DNA of 64,000 bases from Xestospongia bergquistia (taxonomy: Eukaryota; Porifera; Demospongiae; Haplosclerida; Petrosiidae). The stretch lies in the NCBI GenBank assembly GCA_963965975.1, contig OZ014417.1, positions 806,001 through 870,000 of the forward strand. The letters are read 5' to 3'. Shown here piece after piece: positions 27,003 through 36,642 of the stretch. The notes beneath the pieces are model-generated. The model did no database searches. It was not told the DNA's origin and worked only from the letters and a program-made list of their open reading frames with translations. Each line of letters opens with the position of its first letter. Within the stretch, counting starts at the first letter, position 1. A program made the position numbers and the translations under genes.

Positions 27003-28234
27003 TTAATGTATCATTGGTACATTTTGTAATGTGACATGTTCTACTCTCTCCAAAACCGAGCCTGCTACTTCATTAGCCAACTAAATTAAAGGAGACACAG
27101 TCAAATACCTCCTCAACTGTTAGTATTAGAGTTATATTTAACTTACAGTAATTGCAGGAGTATATTGTTTATAAGGGATACTACCATTTCCCTCCTTTAA
27201 AATACCACACAACTTTCCTTTAGCATCTACAGCTACAGAAAGTTGACAAGTAGAGCATGCCTCTTCTTCATGACTTGCATCCACCACAAACTTGCCACCA
27301 ATCTTTTGACACAGATAATAACAAATAATTTCAACAAGGCTAGTTCTTACTGAGGATAATGTCACTATGACAGGTATATTACTGGTATCAATGGGCGTGG
27401 CATCAAAAGGATTGTCCGATACATCAATTTCCATTTCGTCACCCTCTCCTGTCACTTGTAACTTCGGAATCCTAGTGAGACACAATTCCCATGACAACCG
27501 AGGACACACCCTCTAAATATATACTGACAGATACTCATTAGTATCTACCAGTATTGAACTCATAATGTACTTTGTGTTAGAGAGAGCTGCCTTAACTGCA
27601 ATAGAGAGACAATCTAATACCCCACCACTCCACTCTAACACCTAATAATAAATACCAGTACTTTACATACTTATTATCAGTTTATTCATACTAAAGCATC
27701 GACGTATAGAATCCAACATTGTTGTCCATCAATAATACTCAATGAAGTTAGATCAATACATCGACTGTTGCTATAGATCTCAGTTAGTCGATGAGCTAAG
27801 TGCTGGCCTAAATCGTCTCCTTGACGACCTTCAAATTCAGGAGATGCTAAGGCAGAACTAAAGTAGAAAATTGAATTATTAACTTTTATAATCATAAATA
27901 AGCCATGTGATGATCATGTGACTTGTTTACCAATCAACAAAGAATTCTATTCTTCCACAGTTGGGTAATGAGGGGTGTGGTGTACCAATTTCAGCTTTGA
28001 CACCAATTGTAATACTGGTACGTTCCTATAGGAAAGTGATCACGTGATTATGCACACTGATCTCAACCCACTCACTAATTTTATTTCGGCAGATCCACTA
28101 GTGTTGGAGACCACACCAGTACGTAGCTCAAAATGTCTGTAATCTCTACAACTTCTACCATCACTTCTAATATCTTCTTGTACACCACGAGTAATGTAAG
28201 CTCGTTCGTGATCACTCAAAACTCTATTGGCCAT
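27003..28234 (-). CDS. EXOSC7: EXOSC7 / Rrp42, RNase PH-like subunit of the RNA exosome core
   Basis: A multi-exon gene. It starts MANRVLSDHERAYITRGVQE (ATG at 28232-28234) and continues DIRSDGRSCRDYRHFE and VVSNTSGSAEIKL. Later exons give SITIGVKAEIGTPHPSLPN, SPEFEGRQGDDLGQHLA, CWILYVDALVLEWSGG, LSIAVKAALSNT and FVVDASHEEEACSTCQLSV. The last exon ends NVPMIH before the stop at 27003-27005. Motif order matches animal EXOSC7, one of six RNase PH-like ring subunits of the 3'-5' RNA exosome in nucleus and cytoplasm. In animals the ring is catalytically inert and acts as a scaffold and channel. Confidence 0.95.
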
Positions 28235-28358
28235 TGGTTCAATCAAGAGCACATGGAATTGAGGAGAACCCTACTCATTTAATGATAAATGCCACTATTA
28301 TTATCCGGTTATTAATTGTAGTTAATTAACTTATTGGGGCGGCAACTCCAGACTAATT
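28235..28358. promoter_or_regulatory. 124-bp divergent promoter region (EXOSC7 / RING protein)
   Basis: The region lies between two divergent start codons. It contains several ATTAAT/TTAATTAA stretches and no other gene. The call rests on spacing alone. Confidence 0.55.
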
Positions 28359-29243
28359 ATGGATGAAGTTGACTCAAAATTTATATGTCCAATTTGTTGC
28401 GAAATATTAAAGAAACCTCTCCTCATGACTTGTGGACACAGGTACTAAAATAATGCTTTAACAATAAATATGATAACTTCCTCTTTTAAAATCTCAGGTT
28501 CTGTCAAGAATGTTTTGAGGAGTTCTCAAAACGAACACAGGTGTGTCCTGTCTGTCGTAAGAGCATTGAAGTCAGATCTTGCAAAGAAGATAATATATTA
28601 GAGAGAGAAATAGCATCAGGAACTGTTGTATGTTGGGCTTGTGGACAAAGGGTATGTTGTGCTGTGTTGTCATAGTAACTGTTATCAACATTAGCTCTCC
28701 ATGTTACATTTCAACACTCATGCAACGACTTGTGCCAAACGTAAAGTCCCTCTCTCTCAGCTTGTCCCAAATGGTCAATCATCACAACCATCTCCTCAGT
28801 AAGTAGGCAATAATTAATTAATTAATACCATACCTACTATTCATTAATATCTACTTAGACCACGGGTCAATCGATCTACTTTTGTTTGTCCTCTATGTGG
28901 TATGGCTAACCTTGACTGTCAAGGCTTGTTAGAACATTGTAATACAAGACATAGAGATCAATCTCATGCTCGAGTAGTAAGTTATGATTTAAAAATAAAA
29001 TTTAAATCATTACAGGTGTGTCCCGTCTGTGCTTCAATGCCATGGGGTAATCCCCATCAATATAGTAATAATTTTATTCAACATTTAAATCTTCGTCACA
29101 AATTTGAATACGATACATATGTGGTGAGTATGTCCCTGTAATCTACAAGGCTTAATTACAATATGTAATTAATTTAGGATTATGAACAAGATGATGATGA
29201 AGCCTTACAAGCTGCTTTAGAAGCCTCTCTATTTCAAAAATAA
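28359..29243 (+). CDS. RING-type E3 ubiquitin ligase of the RNF114/RNF125/RNF138/RNF166 family
   Basis: Five or so exons. Exon 1 starts MDEVDSKFICPICCEIL and ends at the RING His (CGHR across the intron). The RING finishes with FCQECFEEF and VCPVCRKSIE. A C2HC-type finger follows (VVCWACGQR, FNTHATTCAKRK), then two C2H2-like fingers (FVCPLCGMANLDCQGLLEH and VCPVCASMPWG..FIQHLNLRH). A terminal ubiquitin-interacting motif (DDEALQAALEASLFQK) ends at the stop at 29241-29243. This RING-C2HC-C2H2-UIM order defines the family. Its members attach ubiquitin chains in signalling, autophagy or DNA repair. Which vertebrate paralogue is closest cannot be settled by eye. Confidence 0.92.
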
Positions 29244-29482
29244 TCTTATGAGTTTATTCTCTAAAAATAATTTACTTTCCTCAAATTACTAGGTGTTATG
29301 AAGAAGTAATTTTCTTTCTTTTATTTGATATTTTTTATACCAGTTCTATCTGGTGGTATTGCTAGCTATCCCATAATAGTTATGCTCCTCAGCATTAAAA
29401 CATCTATACGAACACAGTACTACCCTCAATGGTATTATTCCAGCTGGGGTCTTCAGTGGGAAAAGCTAAAGAAAAGAGTTTA

Positions 29483-30883
29483 TTATAGTATTGCTATAAA
29501 ATATAATACCTTCTTAGCTTGAACAAAATGGACACAGTCAAGCCAACAATTTATAAATGGTCCTTTACAAACAGCACATTTTCCAAATTGATGCAAGGAA
29601 TGTTTTAATTCAGGAGTAGCATCAACTATTGCTTCTAGTTGACTGTCACTATAACAGAGAATTGGTAAACTGGTAAGCATTCCATATCATTGACATACTA
29701 ACTTTTCCAATATCTTCACTAAATATCTACTGACTAATTCCTGTTAGAAAGAGACTTAGATAAAGTTATATTTATTAGTTTACCTCACTTTAAGTGAAAG
29801 AACTTCTTCCTGTTGGTCTGAAGGGACAGGTATCAATGGTAAAAAAGGATTTAGCTCACAATAAAGCTCATGAAGGCTAAGATGACTCAACTAACAAGAC
29901 AAAGTACGAAATAAAACATCTATTGTATTAAATGTAACTTGCCTCTACTGGAAATATTGGAATTTGGTTGCAAGAGACATCAAGTATTTTTAACCTTTTG
30001 CATTCACCAATAGACTAAAATGTAAGAGTGTACTTATGATGCATGCAGTCTGTACAGTGACTTACTGGTGTAATGTAATCAAGTTTATTTTTCTGCAAGT
30101 ACAGTTTCTCTAATGATTTCAACTGACCTATGTTAGATGGTAATCTGGAGAGGGCAGTACAATAATCTATTAATAACTATTAATAAATGCTTTACTTCTC
30201 CAATAAGTTTCCTTCAAGATGAAGTTCTGTTAAAAATGGCAACTGACATAATTCTCTAGGTAAATGAGTTAACTTGTTATTAGATATACATAATGTTTGG
30301 AGATTTGTAAGTCTAATTTTGAGAATTTTCCATCATTATAAGTAAATAAATCATGATTTACTTTATTATTGATGGAGGCAATTCATTGATATGATTTCCA
30401 TTTAAATTGAAAAAGGCGACTTCTTGAAGTGTTCCTAAAAGAAAAAATATATATTTTATTAATAACAGGATGTTGTAACTTTTTTTACCTAATATTTTTT
30501 CATTGAGTTGTGTGATGTGATTGTTAAAAAGATGAAGGTATGTTAGATAATGAAATGATGACAGGCACATAGGAAGATCAGAGAGGTGATTCCCCCCAAG
30601 ATTAAGAGATCTAAGCTAATGCAACAAAATGTCATTATATTTACTATTATTCTGTGGATACTACCTTCTCTAATGATTGAAGGACTTGTGATAAACCATT
30701 ATCATCAAGTCTGTTGTTTTTAGCTGAAAAAGTAGTTAGAGATATCAGTCTTCCCAAAGCTGGAGGAAGTGACTGAAGTTTAGAGTTGTCTAGTGAAAGA
30801 ACTGTAGAGTTAGCTCTCAAAGCACGTAGTATGATATTGTTGGTTGGATAAGTTGAGCTACAATAGTATGCCTCAGAAGCCAT
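29483..30883 (-). CDS. Leucine-rich-repeat protein with a C-terminal CxxC module (LRRC58/LRRC28-like)
   Basis: A multi-exon gene starting MASEAYYC (ATG at 30881-30883). About eight or nine leucine-rich repeats follow, for example TVLSLDNSKLQSLPPALGRL, SLNLGGNHLSDLPMCLSSF, HLEGNLLEKLPSNIGQL, LYLQKNKLDYITPSIGEC and ILDVSCNQIPIFPVELSHL. The tail carries PELKHSLHQFGKCAVCKGPF and WLDCVHFVQAKKV. A short Cys-pair module after LRRs is seen in LRRC58- and LRRC28-type proteins. I recognise the class but not a firm orthologue. The gene converges on the RING gene with a 239-bp gap (29244-29482) in which I see nothing. Confidence 0.85.
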
Positions 30884-31060
30884 AATAATTTTTGTTGATA
30901 AGTTGCTATAGCAACAAGCTATAGTTAGAATATACGGAATTATGTCCCCCATTACATTTCTGTACAAATTTCAGAACGTTTCCGTTTATGTCTGTATACT
31001 TACAGTACATGGTATAGTACCCACGTGGAACTATTAGCTTTCTAACAACGTTATCATTAT

Positions 31061-31460
31061 TTATTTAATTTCTTTATAATAGATTTCACCAGTTACAGGA
31101 TGTGTATATGACTCAGTTCTTTCTAAAATATCAATGACTTTAAAATTTTTTTGCTTGCTAATGGGTCGACATTCCTTTATCATGACAAGATCTCCGACAC
31201 AACATTGACTCTCCTCATCATGAGCAAAATAGGTCTTTCTCTTACGAACAAACTGTAATAATACAGAATAAAAATCTATATTACACTACTGATGTACGAA
31301 GTATGAACACATTATGCAAAAAGAAACATTACTTTATTAAAATCATGTCAAAGTTTATTTGTACCTTCAATACTGTTGGGTTTATAAACATTCTTGTCAC
31401 TGACACTTTCGCTGTCTTTTGCATTTTAGTTCCTACAACTCTTCCAACAAACTGAGCCAT
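31061..31460 (-). CDS. MRPS17: Mitochondrial small ribosomal subunit protein uS17m (MRPS17)
   Basis: Two exons: 31365-31460 (MAQFVGRVVGTKMQKTAKVS..) and 31061-31252 (FVRKRKTYFAHDEESQCCVG, DLVMIKECRPISKQKNFKVI, then ERTESYTHPVTGEIYYKEIK). The S17 OB-fold signature G.V..TKMQKT..V.V.R and the DLV.I.ECRP.SK.K.F.V motif are present. At about 95 residues it is close to bacterial S17 with a short animal-type tail. The call as the mitochondrial rather than cytosolic form rests on these motifs. Confidence 0.92.
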
Positions 31461-31515
31461 TATTTTAATAATAGGTGGAGCTATACTGTTGCTATCAGCC
31501 ACACCCCTCCATACA
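31461..31515. promoter_or_regulatory. 55-bp divergent promoter region (MRPS17 / SFT2)
   Basis: Only 55 bp lie between the two start codons. It holds GGTGGAG and CCACACCCC stretches that could be GC-box/CACCC-like sites. The regulatory role is inferred from spacing. Confidence 0.55.
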
Positions 31516-32347
31516 ATGGACACTGGTGATAGTATAGATAACAGTACAAGATCTAGCAGTATATCAAGAGCTCTCTCCAGTTTGTGGAGTAGTAATTCTG
31601 AAAGTGAACAAGACAACGGAACAAAATTTGGTTTGGTATGATGTGTAATAAATCTAATGTCATTTGGAGATGATAACGACTGTGCTTACATGAGAAGATT
31701 TCATATATATTTCATTGTTGTAGAGTAAAAAAGAACGAATTATTGGCTTTTTTCTCTGTTTAGCACTTGGATTGCTCTGTTTTGCATTGGTATGTTACAA
31801 TATGATCACAAAATAATAATTTAATTTTTAATTGCAGGCGTTGGCCATTACTCCAATGATTTTAATAAAGTCCCGCAAATTTGCAGCCCTTTTCACTATG
31901 GGTAGTTTGTTTAGCTTGGGCAGGTAAATGTTGTCTTGTGAATGAATTGATAGTTTTTGTTATACAGCTTTTCCTTTTTATGGGGCCCTTGGGCACATCT
32001 CAAACATCTTTTATCTCGTGAGAGACTTCCATTTACTGCTGTGTATCTTGGTACAATTATAGCTACTCTTTATTTTGCCCTGGGAGTAAGTATTTAGAAA
32101 ATATCAGTACACTATATCTGAATTATTATCTATTATAGGTCCACAGTACTGTATTGACTATTATGTTTGCGATGTTGCAAATCATTGCACTTATTTGGTA
32201 AGTAATTCTTAATATTTGCATGTTATTGATGTTCTGTGTAGGTTTTTAGTCAGTTATATTCCTGGTGGTACTACTGGATTAACTTTTATGGTGAAACTAT
32301 TCTCTAGACTTTGTGCTAGAACTGTATCTCAAGCGATGGATGCTTAA
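31516..32347 (+). CDS. SFT2-domain vesicle transport protein
   Basis: Six short exons. The N-terminal cytosolic part is Ser/Asn-rich (MDTGDSIDNSTRSSSISRAL). Four hydrophobic spans follow: IIGFFLCLALGLLCFALAL; FAALFTMGSLFSLGSFSFLW, with the conserved F.WGP..HLKHLLS.ERLPF loop; VYLGTIIATLYFALG; and LTIMFAMLQIIALIWFLVSY ending YIPGG. These are the SFT2/Got1-like family signatures; members act in retrograde endosome-to-Golgi vesicle fusion. The length, about 170 residues, fits SFT2D1/2. Confidence 0.93.
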
Positions 32348-32412
32348 TGATAACGTTAATATTAAATTTTTATTAAATGGGTGTGACTTGTCCTGCTATA
32401 ATTATATTGAAA

Positions 32413-34364
32413 ATGGCTGATGTTACTGAGGAGAAAGCACTTCCTCAAACAGCAACTTCTGGAGGTGGTAATCTTCCTCAAAATAATCCTCTCTCGCGTA
32501 AGCTAAGTAGGATTTTAGAAAACAGATTGGAAGATGAGAGAGACACCATAGAGGCTTTGAAGGTGTTGTCTGAGTTCTTGCCGGCCAACACTTTACATGC
32601 CAGACGAAATTTGAGATCAGATTTAGAGAAACGTGGACTTGCATTAAGTGAAGAGTTTTGTGATTTGCTAGGTGGTTTGGCGTCACAAGTACAGGATATG
32701 CAGGTATGTAATTAATATTGGGTGTGGTTATGTTGTGTCAAAATTTCCTTTTTCAGAGTGAAGTTCGAGCAATGCGTGCCTGTTGTGATGATATGCAAAA
32801 ACGTCTTACTGATACTAAGGCTAAAACTGCAGGTCTCTTAAATAAAACGGCAGAACTTAAGGCTCGTGGGCGGAGTTTGGATATGAAAGGTGTGGTGGTT
32901 GATTCATTCTTGAAAAAATTTCAGTTAACTCAAGCAGAAATTGGGATATTAGTGGGTGGGGCTGTTGGTGAAGAATTGTTTGCAGTTTTACAAAGAGTAA
33001 GATGTATTCATGAAGATTGTAAACTTCTCTTACGTACCAGTCAACAAAGAGTAGGGTTAGAGATAATGGAGTCAATGGCAATGCACTTAGAAGAAGGCTA
33101 TGAAAGACTTTACCACTGGACACAGGCTCAATGTAGAACCATGACTGGAGACTTACCGTCTTCATCACCCACCTTACGTCGAGCTCTTCAAGAACTAAAG
33201 GAACGTCCAATTCTTTACAAGTATTGCGTTGATGAGTATGTGCTAGCTAGGAGAAGTGCATTGGTACAAGGTTTTATTGATGCCCTTACTCGTGGTACCA
33301 GTAGTGGACGGCCTATTGAGCTGGTATCTCATGATCCAGTGAGGTACATTGGTGACATGTTGGGCTGGTTACACCAGGCCATAGCGACTGAGAAAGATCA
33401 CATCAATGGATTGTTTTCAGAAGATGAAAGAGAGTGGGTATCGGGCTTGTTAGCCTCTATAACTGAGAGTGCAGGCCGTCCTCTCAAAATGAGAGTAGAG
33501 CAAGTTTTATTATCAACAAATGATCCTGTTGCAGCATATCAAATGGTCAATATGGTCCGTTATTATCTAGGAGTATTTCGAGAGTTGTTAGGGGAAGCTG
33601 CTCCCCTTATGAATACAGTTAAAGATTTATCTGAACTCCAGACTAAGTTATTCTTTAGCAGTCTTACTGTACAAACATCAAAACTATTAGAAGAAGTAGA
33701 ATTACCTGATGCACGGCTTACTCCACCTAGTAAGCTGATAGAGTTACTAGGTGTGATACAACGTGTATTAGCCTCACGTGACATTAGTGTGTGCTCTCTT
33801 GAAGATCACAAAGAAAGTCTGAAGCAGATTTTAACAACTTCTATTGATCCTATGATACAATACTGCAATGAATCTGCCTCTTCCCTCTCAGTAACAAACA
33901 TGGCCGTCTATTTGATAAACTGTCTTTACTTAGTGCATTCTACTGTGTCAATATACGAATATACTGAACTAGCTTTAGAAAAATTAGATGGGCAGATTCA
34001 AGCTCATTTAGATGCACTTGTTAATGAACAAGCTGGTTACATACTAGCTACAGTAGGTATTTCTGATTGTTTTAACACATTACAAAATGGAGGTGAATTA
34101 ACTGATGCTATGATTAATGGTTTACAACAGGAGGTTGGCAGTAAACTAGCTCATTTTCTTTCAGCTCCTGATTCATCTCATTTGCCACAACTTTCTCTGT
34201 TAGCTCGTAGTAAATTTAAAGAAGAGACATATCAAAGAGGTATTGTACTCTTTTTATCAGGTTATGAACAGCTGTTCAATGCTGTGCTCAGCAAACTTGG
34301 AGAAGAGAGAACAGGTACAATATTCCCTCACTCTCCTGAACAAGCTAAATCATTAATTACTTAA
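32413..34364 (+). CDS. COG6: COG6, conserved oligomeric Golgi complex subunit 6
   Basis: Two exons: 32413-32703 and 32757-34364, giving about 633 residues. The chosen start MADVTEEKALPQ matches the family's position; an in-frame ATG at 32377 would add 12 residues and is less likely. Signatures are NPLSRKLSRILENRLEDERD, FLKKFQLTQAEIGIL, LLRTSQQRVGLEIMESMA, ERLYHWTQAQCRTM, ERPILYKYCVDEYVLARRSA, VQGFIDALTRG, VSHDPVRYIGDMLGWLHQA and ALVNEQAGYILATVGISD. COG6 is a lobe-B subunit of the tethering complex for intra-Golgi retrograde vesicles. The frame is clean. Confidence 0.95.
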
Positions 34365-34446
34365 TTCCTATGAATCATTCTTTTCTCAACGATTTCTTTT
34401 AATATTAATATGATCTTATATAATGGATATTAAGATATAAATTATA

Positions 34447-35251
34447 TTACTGTTGTTGTTGTTGTTGTTGTTGCTGCTGCTGTTGAGAGGGTTGTTGTTG
34501 AGTTGGTTCTGATAGGGTACCAGTAGATATATCGTCAAGCTTTGGGAAACTGACATTTTTCTTTTCTAGTTGTTGCTGCGCCCATATGACTAACTTCATT
34601 AATATACTTAATCGTGATCCACCCTCGTTGCCTTGACTACTGAGAATAGCAGAATTTAGTTCACTGATAACTCTTAGTCTCTGAGAATGCTGCAATAGTC
34701 CAGAAAACGGACTTTTACTATAATCTTCATATGCTAATAATGCCAAGGCTGCTTCTAGTTCATCTAAAAACTCTGGGTTCTCCTCTCCTCTGGCAGCAAG
34801 TTCACTTTGAGCATACATCAAAGCATCCTCTATATTACCTTGTCGTATGTACTCAAGAAGTTGTTGCAGCTGTAGATGGAAAAATAGTTGAGCATTTGTA
34901 TCAAGAATAACTGAGTCAAGATCGTTGACTGTTTCGATTGCCTTTTGTACATCACCAAACTCAACGGCTTTACGGATTTGTATCTGACTGTCCATTACAG
35001 ATGGTTCTAAACCTGGATCAAGGCCAGTCTCCCTCTGAAACTCTTGAGCTGCTTCACGGAATCCTTCTCTCACAAGATACTCCATCATAACGGTATTGAG
35101 ATCAACACGAGATATATAATGAGACTTTACCTGTATAAACACAACATCTTATAATAGTTGTGGTCATTTGTCTTACTTTTTCTTCCCAGCTGGCCTTTTC
35201 TATCGAATTAATTGACGATGATGTTGTAACGTCGACTGTGTGTGTCTCCAT
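34447..35251 (-). CDS. GID8: GID8 / TWA1, LisH-CTLH-CRA subunit of the CTLH (GID) E3 ligase, with a poly-Gln tail
   Basis: Two exons with the intron at about 35132-35177. The start METHTVDV is at 35249-35251. The N-terminus holds EKASWEEKVRQ. LisH: RVDLNTVMMEYLVREGFREA. CTLH: IRKAVEFGDVQKAIETVNDL..LFFHLQLQQLLEYIRQGNI. CRA: LAARGEENPEFLDELEAALA, LLAYEDYSKSPFSGLL. This matches human GID8 along its length. GID8 is a scaffold that bridges RanBP9/10 and the RING subunits of this ubiquitin ligase. The protein ends with a poly-Gln tract encoded by CAG/CAA repeats (34450-34486), absent from the vertebrate protein as I know it. Confidence 0.95.
34450..34500 (-). repeat. CAG/CAA repeat encoding a C-terminal poly-Gln tail in GID8
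   Basis: An almost pure run of CAA/CAG codons after TLSEPTQQQPS runs right up to the stop codon. A trinucleotide repeat here is likely polymorphic in length. Confidence 0.93.
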
Positions 35252-35306
35252 CTTTCTGTTTAACAAGATACCACACCCCCTAAAAGAACTGACACACCCA
35301 ATCAAC
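35252..35306. promoter_or_regulatory. 55-bp divergent promoter region (GID8 / NSRP1)
   Basis: Only 55 bp separate the divergent start codons. It includes ACCACACCCCC and ACACACCC, CACCC-like motifs similar to those at the MRPS17/SFT2 divide. The role is inferred. Confidence 0.55.
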
Positions 35307-36506
35307 ATGTCTGCTAAAAAGTAAGTTTTATTTAAAATTATTGAATTCACACTTCATACTCTGTCCTGTTCTTGTATTAGACAATATGGATTAATTCTCT
35401 CACAGAACAAATCAAAGCAAATAGTCAAAAAGCCCTCAATATTTGGAGAAGATGACAGCAGTGATGAAGATGATGTTAGAGATAACAAGAATAATTTGCA
35501 CATATTTTATAATGTGTTCTGTAGGTCTCTAGAAGAAAGCAAGTAAATACATCATTGCGTAAAGAAGGTATTAAGAGACTGGAAGCTAAAACAGTCAGTA
35601 TTTAATAATTGTTGAGTGATTGTGTGTAATAACTGTAGACTCGTGATTTGCTGTCTAATGCTCTCACTGAAGATCCCACTGTTTTCGACTATGACAGTGT
35701 TTATGATGAAATGCAAGAACAAAAGCGACAAATGAGTTTAAAAAACAAATCAAAGAAAGAAACAAAGGTATATTTAATTAATATATTATTAATAGTCATT
35801 TATTTTCTTTATAGTCAAAGTATATTGACTCTTTAAAGAGAACAGCTGAACTAAGAAAGATTGAACAAGAATTGGCTTATGAACGTGTAGTTCAGAAAGA
35901 GAGGGAAACTGAAGGAGAGATGTTTTCAGATAAAGACGCGTTTGTTACACCAAGTTATATTAGAAGGTTAAAGGAGAGAGCAGAAATAGAAGAAAGATTA
36001 AAGAAAGAAGCTGAAATTGAAAGTTAGTTGTAATGATTGTTTAAAATTATTTCATTAATCTTACAATAGAAATAAATGATGTCACTAAACAAAATGATTT
36101 GAGTCAATTTTATCGAAATATTCTTGACAAGAAGAGCAATAGTAAAACTGAAATAAAAGTAAAAACAAAAGAGGACAAACAAAGTATAAAGACAATAGAA
36201 TTATCTCAATATGTAGAGGATGACACTCAAAATGATGTTATAGATAATGTAGTAGAAAATGAAGAATCTAGAGAACTGTCATCAGATTTATCACCTGAAC
36301 ATGATGAAAAACAACTCAAGATGGATCATAGTGATAATCTTCATGAAAGTGTAGCCAGTGTTGTTGAGGAGAGTCAAGAGGAGAAAAGACGACGTTTGTT
36401 TGCTAAAAGAACAAATGAAGATACTGCTATGTCTGCTAAAGAAAGATATTTAGCTCGTAAGAGAGCAAAACTATCACAACCTACAATTTCAACAGATGAT
36501 GATTAA
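35307..36506 (+). CDS. NSRP1: NSRP1 (nuclear speckle splicing regulatory protein 1, CCDC55 family)
   Basis: Six or so exons. It starts MSAKK then QYGLILSQNKSKQ and KKPSIFGEDDSSDEDD. The conserved core follows: ALTEDPTVFDYDSVYDEMQE, SKYIDSLKRTAELRKIEQEL, DKDAFVTPSYIRRLKERAE and NDVTKQNDLSQFYRNILDKK. The C-terminal signature is FAKRTNEDTAMSAKERYLAR. The middle, Arg/Ser-rich in vertebrates, is short and acidic here. Family members are nuclear-speckle proteins that modulate alternative splicing. This is the intact parent of five dead copies of its 3' end that precede PRDM9-like copies B-F. Its stop is only about 137 bp before the first PRDM9-like ATG. Confidence 0.94.
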
Positions 36507-36554
36507 ACCCTCTTAATTTTTAACTTCAAAAGTAACACTTATTAATAAATTTAT

Positions 36555-36642
36555 TTCTTAGAAAAACCAATAAAATTTTAGTAAAAGGGGTGGAATTTTA
36601 ACGACAATGGTGGTCTTTACTAGCTAGTCTGAAGTGTTTGAA
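36555..36642 (+). promoter_or_regulatory. Conserved 5' block of the PRDM9-like genes, overlapping the NSRP1 3' end
   Basis: A block of about 85 bp ending at the ATG is repeated before every PRDM9-like copy (about 39910, 45340, 50785, 55685 and 60720). Elements in order are ACCAATAAAATTTTAGT (holding CCAAT and AATAAA), a GG(G/C) cluster, TTTTTAACG(A/G)CAA, TAGTCTGA(A/G)GTGTT and AAAATGG. In A it sits between the NSRP1 stop and the PRDM9-like ATG, so it may be both the NSRP1 poly(A) region and the PRDM9-like promoter. Conservation is visible; the function is inferred. Confidence 0.6.

Noticed and set aside
32377..32412. Earlier ATG for COG6 adding MGVTCPAIIILK
   Set aside because: The added residues do not resemble the COG6 N-terminus, and the ATG at 32413 gives a family-like start. 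Not fully excluded.
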